A DNA stretch of 8,431 nucleotides from Bifidobacteriaceae bacterium (GCA_031265345.1 JAISCU010000363.1:1-8431); one strand, 5' to 3'; positions 1 to 6,999 are shown, numbered from the stretch's first letter. The notes: a model not told the origin generated them from the letters alone. Numbers and translations: made by a program.

Positions 1-1308
1 ACGGCGGTGGGGGGCTTGGTGTCCACCCCACCGCCGCCCGTCACACCGCCCGCAGCTCCGGGGCCGGACACGACCGCGTTGGCGGCAACAGTCGCCGCTG
101 TGCGGGCGCTCGCCGACGATGCCGGACTGTTCACGCCAGCCTCCTGGCTCGCCCTGGAGATCGCTCTGGCCGCGGCCGATGCCGTGCTCTGCGCGACGGG
201 AACGTCTCAGGCGCAGGTGAACGCGGCCCTCGACACGATCATGGCTGCGGTGAGCGCGTTGGTGGAGGTCCCACCGGCGGGCACCCCGGATCCCGATCCG
301 GATCCCGATCCCGTGGTGGACACCTCGGTGCTCACTGCCGTGGTGGCCGCCGCCAACGAGTTGTCGAACGCCGAGGGCGCGTATGCCGAATCGTCGTGGT
401 TGGCGTTGCAGATGGCACTGAGGACGGCACAGGCCATCGCGGGAGCCCCAGGGGTCACCCAGGTCCAGGTCGACGCGGCGGCCGAGTTCGTCGTCGCGGC
501 GATCAACTCCTTGGTGCCCACCCCGCCGGCCCCCGATCCGCTCCCGACGCCGACAGTCACGGTGACCACGACGACTCCGGGTCCCACGCAGACGGTGACG
601 GAGCCGGCCCCGACGGTCACGGTGACCACGTCGATGCCGGCGCCGACGGTCACGGTTAGGGCAACCGAGCCGGCATCCACGGTGACGGTCACCGCTCCGG
701 CTCCGACCCCGTCGGCGCAGGCCAGTGCGACTCCGAGCCCCACCATCCTGGGAGAGGCGCCACCTGCGGCCGTGGTGGTGACGCCGGTGCGGGTCAAGCT
801 GGCACAGACGGCCGTGACCCTGGTGCGCGGGAAGTCCGTCACCGTGCCTGCGGCCGTCTACCTGTCCAGTGGCGACGCGGCCTCCGCCGGGGCCGTGACC
901 TGGAAGTCCTCCAACGCAAAGATCGCGAAGGTCTCACGCGCCGGCAAGATCACCGCGGTGAAGGCCGGAACGGCGACCATCACCGCCATCGCGAAAGCCA
1001 AGGCCGCTGGCGGCAAGGCCATCTCAACCGCGATCAAGATCACCGTCGTGCGAACCAAGCCGGCGGCCAAGGCGGTGACGGTGACGGCGAATGTGCCCAG
1101 GGCGCTGCCGATCGGCCAGACCGCGTACGTGACCGGCAAGTACACCCCGGCCAGCGCGACGGGCCTGAAGGTGACCTATGCGTCATCGTCCCCGTCGGTG
1201 CTGGCCGTGGACAAGGCTGGCCGGCTGGTCGCCAAGGCCGCTGGCAAGGCCACGGTGAGCGTCAAGGCTGGCAAGGCCACCACCAAGTACACGGTGACCG
1301 TTAAGTAG
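1..1308 (+). CDS. FIVAR / Big_2 repeat surface protein, C-terminal part (5' end outside window)
   Basis: The reading frame is open from base 1, so this is the C-terminal ~435 residues of a larger protein. Two modules of about 66 residues (nt 67-270 and 319-516) share the pattern of the FIVAR domain: a hydrophobic helix, then 'SWLALxxAL', then 'QxxVxAA' and a final 'LV'. FIVAR modules occur in extracellular sugar-binding or adhesive proteins. A DPDPDPDP spacer separates them. A Pro/Thr linker with repeated TVTV blocks follows (about nt 517-786), then two Ig-like folds of the Big_2 type (nt 787-1050 with 'VTWKSSNAKIAKVSRAGKITAVKAGTATI', here described as the usual W-S-S/V-x-G/A-G-T-A-T-I pattern, and nt 1066-1305). 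The chain ends inside the last beta strand (VTVK). There is no LPXTG motif, C-terminal membrane segment or basic tail, so it is either secreted or held non-covalently by the Lys-rich Ig folds. An enzymatic domain may lie upstream but is not visible. Confidence 0.85.
   Translation, partial: TAVGGLVSTPPPPVTPPAAPGPDTTALAATVAAVRALADDAGLFTPASWLALEIALAAADAVLCATGTSQAQVNAALDTIMAAVSALVEVPPAGTPDPDPDPDPVVDTSVLTAVVAAANELSNAEGAYAESSWLALQMALRTAQAIAGAPGVTQVQVDAAAEFVVAAINSLVPTPPAPDPLPTPTVTVTTTTPGPTQTVTEPAPTVTVTTSMPAPTVTVRATEPASTVTVTAPAPTPSAQASATPSPTILGEAPPAAVVVTPVRVKLAQTAVTLVRGKSVTVPAAVYLSSGDAASAGAVTWKSSNAKIAKVSRAGKITAVKAGTATITAIAKAKAAGGKAISTAIKITVVRTKPAAKAVTVTANVPRALPIGQTAYVTGKYTPASATGLKVTYASSSPSVLAVDKAGRLVAKAAGKATVSVKAGKATTKYTVTVK
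289..312 (+). repeat. Tandem 12-bp repeat encoding Asp-Pro spacer
   Basis: Two adjacent 12-base units (GATCCCGATCCG and GATCCCGATCCC, 11 of 12 identical) encode DPDPDPDP between the two FIVAR modules. Such short in-frame units can expand or contract by slippage and so set the distance between the modules. Confidence 0.75.
556..704 (+). repeat. Degenerate repeats encoding a TVTV Pro/Thr linker
   Basis: Imperfect copies of an ACGGTCACGGTGACC-like block encode TVTV units separated by Pro/Ala/Glu stretches (TVTVTTTTPGP, TQTVTEPAP, TVTVTTSMPAP, TVTVRATEPAS, TVTVTAPAP). The linker is probably extended, spans the cell wall or stands off the Ig folds, and is a plausible O-glycosylation substrate because of its Thr/Pro content. 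Confidence 0.7.
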
Positions 1309-1338
1309 GAGCGTCGCGACCCCCGCGGTCGCGATACG

Positions 1339-1381
1339 CCTGGCCCGGGTTCACGTCCCAGCAACGAGAGCCCGGGCCAGG
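1339..1381 (+). terminator. Hairpin after the surface-protein gene
   Basis: CCTGGCCCGGG (1339-1349) pairs exactly with CCCGGGCCAGG (1371-1381). The stem extends inward by three more pairs (one G-U), leaving a 15-base loop. A smaller hairpin (TCGCGAC at 1314-1320 with GTCGCGA at 1328-1334) sits just before it, so the structure begins right after the stop codon. No T-tract follows, as is common for actinobacterial terminators. Confidence 0.6.
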
Positions 1382-1458
1382 TTCGTGTGCATATCAAGGA
1401 CAACATGTGGCGATTATGTGAAGACCAGCTACTGCGTCGACCCCGCCATGCTCAATAC

Positions 1459-2612
1459 CGTTTACTTACGGCGCAGGAGTACGGTTGTGGGATGCCTCGT
1501 CTCGGTTGGGTAAAGCCACAGGAGGCCGAGGGATTGGCCGACCTCATGTCGGTTGGCGTGTTGACCAAAGTCTTTCCAGGCGAACTGGTGGACGACGTGG
1601 TGGAGTTCTGCGGGCGGACAGAGCGGCGGTCGAGGCTGATGCCGGCTCGACTGACGGTCTACTTCGTGTTGGCCTTGGCGTTGTTCTCTTCCGAGTCGTA
1701 TGACGGCGTGATCCGCCGGCTGGTCGCTGGGTTCGAGTGGACCGACCAGTGGGATGAAGTCTGGCGTCCGCCCACAAAGGCGGCATTGTTCAAGGCGCGA
1801 GTCCGGCTGGGACCTAAGGTGATGCAGGAGCTGTTCGCACGTGTGGCCAGACAGCCCCTGGGAGAAGCGGCTGGGCCGCGTGGGCTGCGAGTCGTCGCAA
1901 CAGGCGGGATGACACTGAACGTGCCCGACACACCGGACAACGCTGCTGCGTTCGGGTCGCCACCCGCCGGCAAGGGGAGTACCCCGGCGTGGCCAAGGGC
2001 GCGCGTAGTGGTCCTAGCGGATTGTGGAACGTATGCGATTCTTGCAGCCCGCTTGGAGGAGTCCCCCGATCGGGATCAATCGTTCGAGGCAGACCTGTTC
2101 CAGGCGCTGGACCCGTCGATGCTGCTGGTAGCGGACCGAGGATGTTTCTCATATCGACGCTGGCAACAGGCGCTCGCCACGGGGGCGCAGGTGTGCTGGC
2201 GGATCAAGAGACAGACCACCCTGCCCAACCTGAACACGTTCTTCGACCACTCCTATCGCTCACGGGTCTACCCTGGTCCTGACGCTCGCAACCACGACGC
2301 GGGCGGACTGGACGTGCGGGTCGTCGCAGATCCCGCCAGTGCCACCGTGGAGCCTCGGCGACTGATCACCACCCTTCTTGACCCCAAGACTGCCAGCGTC
2401 GAGGACCTGACCCACGCACTCGACCAGCAGTGCCGCATCAAGTCCGCACTTGACGAGCCCAATACCAATCGCACTCGTCGCGCTCTGGTCCTCCGCTCCA
2501 AGTCACCGAGCTCGTCCGCCAAGAAGTGTGGGCCCACCTGTGTGTCCACCACGCCATACGCTGGCTCATTCCTCACACCCCCGCCGAGCCTCGCAGGCCA
2601 ACTAAGTAAACG
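1459..2612 (+). mobile_element. Decayed IS4-family insertion sequence
   Basis: A transposase relic (1492-2609) is bracketed by the inverted repeat CGTTTACTTA (1459-1468) / TAAGTAAACG (2603-2612). The repeat lies 24 bases before the transposase start and overlaps its end, as expected for terminal repeats. Only this 10-base core matches, so the outer ends may have drifted, and I found no flanking target duplication. The element is about 1.15 kb, shorter than most IS4 elements, consistent with loss of the 3' part of the transposase. Confidence 0.55.
1492..2609 (+). pseudogene. IS4-family transposase, catalytically dead and frameshifted
   Basis: The N-terminal half matches the actinobacterial IS4 transposase pattern (GVLTKVFPGELVDDVVE, then PARLTVYFVLALALF, PTKAALFKARVRLG, and VPDTPDNAAAFG). 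The catalytic triad is broken. The first Asp of the usual 'AIDGTTL' is Gly138 (codon GGC at 1903). The second Asp (Asp215 in LLVADRGCFSY) is intact. The 'RWEIE' Glu is Lys317 (AAG at 2440) within QCRIK, so the YREK signature is lost too. After LRSKSP one base has been lost near 2503-2508: the next frame reads ELVRQEVWAHLCVHHAIRWL from 2508 to a TAA at 2607-2609. The original frame instead runs on to 2721 as meaningless sequence. About 60-70 family residues are missing at the C-terminus. The start is ATG 1492, with AGGAG 12 bases upstream; the frame opens earlier but without a start signal. Confidence 0.8.
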
Positions 2613-2651
2613 CTCTCACGACTGCCAACGCGCGCTAGCTTCATTCCCGGT

Positions 2652-2668
2652 GTTCCGCACAACGGAAT
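2652..2668. promoter_or_regulatory. Palindrome upstream of the first peptide gene (candidate operator)
   Basis: TTCCG-cacaa-CGGAA is a perfect inverted repeat about 50 bases before the ATG at 2718. Written as GTTCC-N7-GGAAT it shares its half sites and spacing with GTTCC-N7-GGAAC at 7786-7802. A second small palindrome, GGTGC-gca-GCACC, follows at 2671-2683. The sites lie in the only space available for a promoter between the IS relic and the peptide gene, so a dimeric regulator site is a reasonable reading. I see no clear -35/-10 pair. Confidence 0.4.
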
Positions 2669-2717
2669 ACGGTGCGCAGCACCAGTCCGAAACAACACCA
2701 ACGAAAAGGGGCGCTTC

Positions 2718-3056
2718 ATGAAGAAATCAATCCGGCATGCCGCGACTGCGTTCGCTGTGTGCCTGGCGGCCGCTGGCGGTATCGCCGCGACAGCCACACC
2801 CGCTGCGGCGTATAACGTCGTTCCCAACAACTGCAACATCAGTGTCACCACTGTCTCGTCGCCTCCCAAGGTGACTGCAGAGCAGACCTCCTGCTCGTCG
2901 ATCGCAGGCCAGCAGTTCAAGGCCGTCTTGAAGTACTACAACTCGTCGAGCGGTGGGACCCTCTATACTGCTAGGGGCAACCTCGGGTATTGGGGCACGA
3001 AGTCTGTCGCCCAGCACGCTGGCTACTTCGGCGGCTCCGGAGTCGAGAACGCGTAG
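2718..3056 (+). CDS. Small secreted peptide 1 (unassigned, 112 aa)
   Basis: The product begins with a classical Sec signal peptide: MKKSIRH, a hydrophobic Ala-rich core, and an ATPAAA cleavage site, with Tyr32 as the likely first mature residue. The mature chain is about 81 residues, has two Cys (39 and 59, a possible disulfide), is rich in Ser/Gly/Tyr/Asn in its second half and ends GGSGVENA. It has no membrane segment, lipobox or cell-wall anchor. Translation starts at ATG 2718 with AGGGG about 8 bases upstream. It is the first gene before the lipoprotein, adaptor, ATPase and permease genes, and a stable hairpin follows its stop. I do not recognise the family. Bacteriocins of the lactococcin 972 group share size and neighbours of this kind, but their terminal aromatic pattern is not evident here. 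A role as secreted bacteriocin, signal or transporter substrate is inferred from context only. Confidence 0.8.
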   Translation: MKKSIRHAATAFAVCLAAAGGIAATATPAAAYNVVPNNCNISVTTVSSPPKVTAEQTSCSSIAGQQFKAVLKYYNSSSGGTLYTARGNLGYWGTKSVAQHAGYFGGSGVENA

Positions 3057-3060
3057 GACC

Positions 3061-3792
3061 GTGGACGATCGACTGGTTGGTGCCCCGGGTGGCCGTCATG
3101 GCGCCCGGGACACCTCGCGGACCCTAGGCCTCGTCTTGAATACTGGAGCCCTTTGGTTTATGGTGCTGCTCCCGATTGGTTGCTCGTCGGTTCCCGACAG
3201 TATCGAACCTTGGGCCGCTGATTTTGAGGCAGCGCTTGCACACACAGACTCCGCCTACGTCAGACAGGTGCTTGATGACCATCTGGTCACGGCTGATGAG
3301 TTGCGCGAGTCCAATCTCAAAGTGATCGAGTGCCTCGGCGACCGTGGAATAAGGGCGACGCTGACTCCCTTGACCGATGGTGAGACTGAGGTTCTAGAGG
3401 AGGCCTTCCAGGTTCCAGACCAAGACAAGACCGGCGGGGAGTGTTTCAGTCGCTGGAGCGGCGACATCCCCCATCTCTTTCGTCAGATGAAGCTCAATCC
3501 GGGCAACGAAGACTGGAGTGACCTGGTCGCCGCCTGCTTTGTGAGGACCGGCGTCGTACCTGAAGGCTTTACTGGCGCTGATTTCGATCGAATCGAACAG
3601 GAGTGGGCGGACTTGAGTTCAGTTGAAGTCTCGCTGGAAGACTATGAGGATGGCATCGTTCCGTTCATCGAGCCGACTGCGACACCGACTTTCCCGGGCG
3701 GAGCCCTGTACAACACCGAAGAAGTTGTTCCGTGCCAACTTGACCCCATCAATCCGGTTGGAGCACCGAGTGCGAGCCCGACAGTCGAGTAG
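3061..3792 (+). CDS. Putative Cys-containing lipoprotein (unassigned)
   Basis: From the GTG at 3061, four bases after the peptide 1 stop, the product is 243 aa. Residues 20-41 read as an Arg followed by a hydrophobic stretch ending LLPIGC, a loose lipobox with Cys41 as the lipidation site. The mature part is acidic and has four more Cys (91, 128, 159, 225), enough for two disulfides, then a Pro/Thr/Ser tail. The segment 'ADELRESNLKVIECLGDRGI' has the look of actinobacterial lipoproteins with a Cys followed by a Gly turn, but I cannot give a named family. The start is uncertain. ATG 3160 has GGAG 11 bases upstream but leaves only seven residues before the Cys; TTG 3136 is a third choice. I prefer 3061 because it supplies the basic n-region. 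Placed between the peptide and exporter genes, it may bind the peptide or act in immunity (inference). Confidence 0.65.
   Translation: MDDRLVGAPGGRHGARDTSRTLGLVLNTGALWFMVLLPIGCSSVPDSIEPWAADFEAALAHTDSAYVRQVLDDHLVTADELRESNLKVIECLGDRGIRATLTPLTDGETEVLEEAFQVPDQDKTGGECFSRWSGDIPHLFRQMKLNPGNEDWSDLVAACFVRTGVVPEGFTGADFDRIEQEWADLSSVEVSLEDYEDGIVPFIEPTATPTFPGGALYNTEEVVPCQLDPINPVGAPSASPTVE
3079..3114 (+). terminator. Hairpin directly after peptide 1 (attenuator or mRNA stabiliser)
   Basis: GGTG (3079-3082), CCCGGG (3084-3089) and TG pair with the facing CG, CCCGGG (3104-3109) and CACC (3111-3114). This gives about 12 pairs with one mismatch (3083/3110) and a loop of about 10 bases. It begins 22 bases after the peptide 1 stop and overlaps the first codons of the lipoprotein gene as called here. 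No T-tract follows, so partial termination or protection of the peptide mRNA is more likely than a full stop. Confidence 0.5.
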
Positions 3793-3867
3793 GGTTCCAG
3801 GCGCCGTCGGCCTTGGAGTGGCGCCGTGCCTGCCCCACCCACGAACGAGAGAGCGAGGAGGCGTGAC

Positions 3868-4890
3868 ATGCGTAGGCGCATGGGTTGGATAGCCGGGCTT
3901 GCGGCGTCGCTCGCAGTCGCCATCGGCTTGGGCCTGGGAGTTGCGCTTGCACGCGGGCCGATGCCGCTAGTTCTCCGTACTGTTCCTGCTGGCGGATTAG
4001 TCTCCGTCGTGGCGCGCGAGTTTGAGGATCTTAGGAACCTGGCAGTGGTACCAGAAATAGTCGACCAAACCGACTATCCGATCAGGGCACCAGGAGTAAT
4101 ACGGGGCGTTGATTGTGTCGTCGGTGATCCCGTTATTTCGGGTACTCGTATCGCCACCGTCGATGCCAATCCAATTCTTGCCCTGCGATTGTCCAGGCCA
4201 TTGTGGCGCGACCTGTGGCCGGGATCCTCGGGTGACGACGTCAGGGACCTTCAGCGCGAATTGCGCCGTCTTGGATTTGACGTGAAGAAGGATGGCCGAT
4301 ACGACGCCGCGGTGTCTACAGCCATAGCCACTTTGTGGGAACGCGCGGGTGTTTCCCAGCGCAAGACGTTTGTCGCGCGAAGCGATATCCTGTGGCTGCA
4401 ATACAAGTCTGTGGTGCCCAGCGAGTGCCTGCTCCGACTTGGGGACGAGGTGTCGTCCGGAGATGTCGCCATGAGGTCAGGTGGCGGACTTGTGCGGCTC
4501 AGCATCACCGTTCCCGATGCGGTGACAGGAGGTACACGCGATGCTTTGCTTGGGGATCGCGTGGCTCCGATTTCTGACGATTCAACAATCGAAGATCCCG
4601 ATTTTCTCGCTGCTTTCAGCGAATCCAAGGCCTTCTTGACTTACAAAGTCGATGATCCCAATCAGCAACTCACTGTAGAAACGCGCTTGGCCATGCCAAT
4701 TCAAGTGATACCGGTCCCAGCGACCTCACTTTACGCGATCAAGGGCATTGACGCGTGCGTCACGAGCGACTCTGGACCACTTGCCGTCATGATCGTGGCC
4801 TCTGAACTTGGGGAAACCTTAGTGAGCGCGCAAGTCTTACCAAATGAAGTAGCCATGTATCCAGATGAAGATGCTGCGCCATGCAGGTGA
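3868..4890 (+). CDS. MacA-like membrane-anchored adaptor with PG_binding_1 domain
   Basis: The 340-aa product has a basic start (MRRRMG) and one hydrophobic segment (residues 7-28) without a lipobox, so it is a membrane anchor with the rest outside. Residues 71-105 (PIRAPGVIRG...VGDPVISGTRIATVDA) follow the lipoyl/biotinyl-like half-hairpin pattern of membrane fusion proteins. Residues 118-160 are a PG_binding_1 domain (PGSSGDDVRDLQRELRRLGF, then DGRYDAAVSTAI). The remainder, with Cys at 83, 187, 297 and 339, is beta-rich in look. This layout is known for actinobacterial MacAB-type exporters, where the adaptor works with the ATPase and permease encoded next. The start is ATG 3868 because AGGAGG (3856-3861) lies six bases before it; an in-frame GTG at 3826 has no such site. 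The gene overlaps the ATPase gene by ten bases. Its third codon positions are less GC-rich than in the permease gene. Confidence 0.82.
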   Translation: MRRRMGWIAGLAASLAVAIGLGLGVALARGPMPLVLRTVPAGGLVSVVAREFEDLRNLAVVPEIVDQTDYPIRAPGVIRGVDCVVGDPVISGTRIATVDANPILALRLSRPLWRDLWPGSSGDDVRDLQRELRRLGFDVKKDGRYDAAVSTAIATLWERAGVSQRKTFVARSDILWLQYKSVVPSECLLRLGDEVSSGDVAMRSGGGLVRLSITVPDAVTGGTRDALLGDRVAPISDDSTIEDPDFLAAFSESKAFLTYKVDDPNQQLTVETRLAMPIQVIPVPATSLYAIKGIDACVTSDSGPLAVMIVASELGETLVSAQVLPNEVAMYPDEDAAPCR

Positions 4891-5489
4891 ACGCCAAAGG
4901 CCTAACCCATAGGTTTCCAGGAACGGCAACATTGTTTCGGGGACTCGACCTTGTGTTGAACGCAGGAGATCTGGTAGCTGTCACAGGACCATCCGGCTCG
5001 GGAAAGTCGACACTCTTGTCGATCATGGCCCGCTGGGAAATGCCTGTGGAAGGAACAGTCGACTGGATTGGCATTGAGTCGGTTGGATGGGTATTTCAAA
5101 ACCCGCACGGAGACGCCATGCGAACAACTTTGGACCACGTAGCGCTGCCATTTCTTGCCAAAGGAATGCGCCGGCATCAAGCCGACGCGGCAGCGCTGCG
5201 AATCATGGAGCGATTCGGTTTGCGCGATCTGGCGATGCGACCCTATGGAGCAGTCTCCGGCGGAGAGGCCCAGCGGCTCATGCTCGCTCGTGCTGTCGCC
5301 AAGGCTCCCTCGCTGCTTCTCGTGGACGAGCCGACAGCGTCCCTCGACCCTGTGGCCGCCGCGACGGTGAACACGGTCCTCGGTCAACTGGCAATGGCCG
5401 AGGCCATCGTTGTGGTAGCCACACATGACCCAGCGACACGAGCCGCATGTCCAACTCACCTTGACCTCGGGCGGTTCGCGGATGCGTAG
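4881..5489 (+). CDS. ABC transporter ATP-binding protein (short MacB/LolD type)
   Basis: All ATPase motifs are present in 202 aa: Walker A GPSGSGKST (36-44), Q-loop VFQNP (Gln73), signature VSGGEAQ (125-131), Walker B LLLVDE (145-150) with D-loop SLD, and the switch His182 in ATHD. It should hydrolyse ATP to drive the permease encoded next. Only 30 residues separate the Walker Lys from the Q-loop Gln, against 46 in the second ATPase of this window. The usual strand and 'LR' helix before the Q-loop are thus missing, while the catalytic residues are kept, so this is a compact variant and not an obvious null. The ATG at 4881 lies inside the adaptor gene's last codons and the stop overlaps the permease start by eight bases, which indicates translational coupling. 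The protein ends soon after the H-loop, with no C-terminal extension. Confidence 0.9.
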   Translation: MQVNAKGLTHRFPGTATLFRGLDLVLNAGDLVAVTGPSGSGKSTLLSIMARWEMPVEGTVDWIGIESVGWVFQNPHGDAMRTTLDHVALPFLAKGMRRHQADAAALRIMERFGLRDLAMRPYGAVSGGEAQRLMLARAVAKAPSLLLVDEPTASLDPVAAATVNTVLGQLAMAEAIVVVATHDPATRAACPTHLDLGRFADA

Positions 5490-6627
5490 GCGCGGGACAG
5501 GCACTGGGGCAGGGGGGCACGGGGCACGTCGGGGAGCAGCTGCCCGCATCTGGGAGATGGCGAGCGAAGCCTGGCGCAATGTGGCGACCGGTACTACCAG
5601 GCCGTGGATCGGCGCCGGCGCGTTCGTTGCGACCGTGGGCGTCATCGCCGCTCTCCAGGCACACCTGGTGGTCCGGGCAGTCGATGAGGCATGGGAATAC
5701 CGAGATGCCGGGGCCGCGGTCACCATTCTCGACGCACCCACGGCCATCTCTGCCGCTCAATGCGACGCCCTCGCCGAGACGCCGGGGATCGTGGCATCGG
5801 GTGCCGTCCGCGAAGGCCCCCATGTGCGGGTGGCTGCCGATCTGTCGGTTGAGCAGATCACGCTCGAGGCAAGCCCAGGTTTCGCTGGCCTGCTCCACAC
5901 CGAGCGGGCGGGGAGTTCGCCATCGGACGGCGTGTGGGTGTCCGAGACCATGGCCAGCCGGTTCGGCGTGCGCGCAGGGTCGCCCGGTATCGCGCTCGTG
6001 CAGGGCGGCGACATCCCTCTGGCTGGGATCTTCGCCTGGCCCGATGACGGGCGGGACCCCTCCTTGGGGTTCTCCATCGTGTCGCCGGTGGCGCCCGTGG
6101 GCCTCTTCGATTCGTGCTGGATTGAGACATGGCCCGAAGGCAGTCAGCGGGATCTTGCGCGGCTCGCCATCGACCAGTCCGGCGGCGTCGATGCAGCCCG
6201 TGGCGCCACCACCCGCCAACTGAACGCCACGTTGGGGACCAGTTTCGATGGGCCCGCGCGGTATCGCAGCATCCCGGCCTGGCCTCTGACGGCGGCGGCC
6301 TGTGCCGCCGCGTTCGCCACGGGGTTCACCCTCGTCCGGGTTCGCCGCCTGTCGCTCGCCTCGGCGTTGCACGCCGGACTCGCCAAGGCGACCCTCGCCG
6401 TCCAACTCCTCATGGAGACGGTCTGGTGGTTGATTCCGGCGCTGGCCTTGAGCGCCGCGGGCACGTGGGGGGTCGCGAGCCACGGCAACCCCGACTCCAC
6501 CTGGGCGGCCGCGTACCCGGGCCTACGCTGCTTGCTGCTGGCCGCCATCGTCGCTCTCACCGGCAGCCTGACCGCGGCGCTGGCGACCCGCGAGCGCCAC
6601 CTGTTCCGCTACTTCAAGGCCCGGTGA
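5482..6627 (+). CDS. FtsX/MacB-like ABC permease
   Basis: The 381-aa product has the four-helix plan of MacB/FtsX permeases. One helix (about 41-64, WIGAGAFVATVGVIAAL...) is followed by a large extracytoplasmic domain (about 65-264, with two Cys), then three helices near 268-286, 308-332 and 347-369 and a short basic tail (RERHLFRYFKAR). Such proteins act as type VII ABC transporters that work on periplasmic or surface substrates by mechanotransmission, together with an adaptor and an ATPase; both are encoded just upstream. The start at ATG 5482 (ATGCGTAG overlap with the ATPase stop) is preferred over an in-frame ATG at 5425 that lies deep inside the ATPase gene. The sequence is visibly richer in G and C at third positions than the adaptor and lipoprotein genes of the same operon. 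The family is clear by topology and context; the substrate is unknown. Confidence 0.8.
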   Translation: MRRRGTGTGAGGHGARRGAAARIWEMASEAWRNVATGTTRPWIGAGAFVATVGVIAALQAHLVVRAVDEAWEYRDAGAAVTILDAPTAISAAQCDALAETPGIVASGAVREGPHVRVAADLSVEQITLEASPGFAGLLHTERAGSSPSDGVWVSETMASRFGVRAGSPGIALVQGGDIPLAGIFAWPDDGRDPSLGFSIVSPVAPVGLFDSCWIETWPEGSQRDLARLAIDQSGGVDAARGATTRQLNATLGTSFDGPARYRSIPAWPLTAAACAAAFATGFTLVRVRRLSLASALHAGLAKATLAVQLLMETVWWLIPALALSAAGTWGVASHGNPDSTWAAAYPGLRCLLLAAIVALTGSLTAALATRERHLFRYFKAR

Positions 6628-6819
6628 CCCGATCTGGCTTCAGCTCATGTCCACGACCCGTACGGCCGGTCTCAGTGCGACCTCAGACTCCGCCCTCACC
6701 CATCTCTTCCCCTCGCCCCACCGCTGGGTCCGCGACCGGGCGACACGAGCGGTGTTTCGATGACTCCCAAGGTCAGTCCCGAACTCGAGCGCTTCCGGGT
6801 GCCGGAGGTAGGTTGGCCG

Positions 6820-6844
6820 GTCGACGGGTCGTGGAGCCGTCGAC
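6820..6844 (+). terminator. Possible terminator of the exporter operon
   Basis: GTCGACGG (6820-6827) and CCGTCGAC (6837-6844) form a perfect 8-bp stem with a 9-base loop. It lies about 190 bases after the permease stop and has no T-tract, so the assignment is weak; it is the only clear hairpin between the operon and the next gene. Confidence 0.3.
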
Positions 6845-6970
6845 TCCATCGGATCGTCACGGAATCTTCACAATCGTTCTAAGGCGACTCCGATAGTCAA
6901 AAGCGCAGATCAACACTCGCTTCGGGCAAGGATCGCAAGCTCCATGCCGTCATGGACAGCCTCCCCGGCA

Positions 6971-6999
6971 TGGTACCGTTCCCGTGCCCTGGTTCCGTT
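6971..6999. promoter_or_regulatory. Direct repeats upstream of peptide 2 (candidate regulator site)
   Basis: TGGTACCGTT (6971-6980) and TGGTTCCGTT (6990-6999) agree at nine of ten bases. Their starts are 19 bp apart, close to two helical turns, which places both on one face of the DNA as for many response regulators that bind in tandem. They lie 75-100 bases before the peptide 2 start. Confidence 0.3.

Noticed and set aside
207..842. - strand frame rich in TVTVTVGAG repeats
   Set aside because: It is the complement of the TVTV linker of the surface protein, where the repeat reads as coding on both strands; no ribosome site or signal supports it.
1387..1491. Extension of the transposase upstream to an ATG-less or GTG start at 1387
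   Set aside because: The extra residues lie outside the inverted repeat, match nothing in the family and lack a ribosome site; ATG 1492 has AGGAG upstream.
2718..3056. Assignment of peptide 1 to the lactococcin 972 bacteriocin family
   Set aside because: Size, signal peptide and neighbours fit, but the His/Tyr-rich core and terminal aromatic residues of that family are not evident, so the name is not justified.
2953..3060. Upstream ATG at 2953 as start of the lipoprotein gene
   Set aside because: It lies deep inside the peptide 1 gene and would add residues that make no sense before the signal sequence.
3826..3867. GTG 3826 as start of the adaptor gene
   Set aside because: AGGAGG at 3856-3861 sits six bases before ATG 3868 and fixes the start there; the extension would only add a polar stretch before the anchor.
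5278..6483. Long open frame on the - strand opposite the ATPase and permease genes (401 codons)
   Set aside because: It is the mirror of a GC3-biased coding region; the product is a disordered Arg/Pro/Gly-rich chain, whereas the + strand gives clean transporter proteins.
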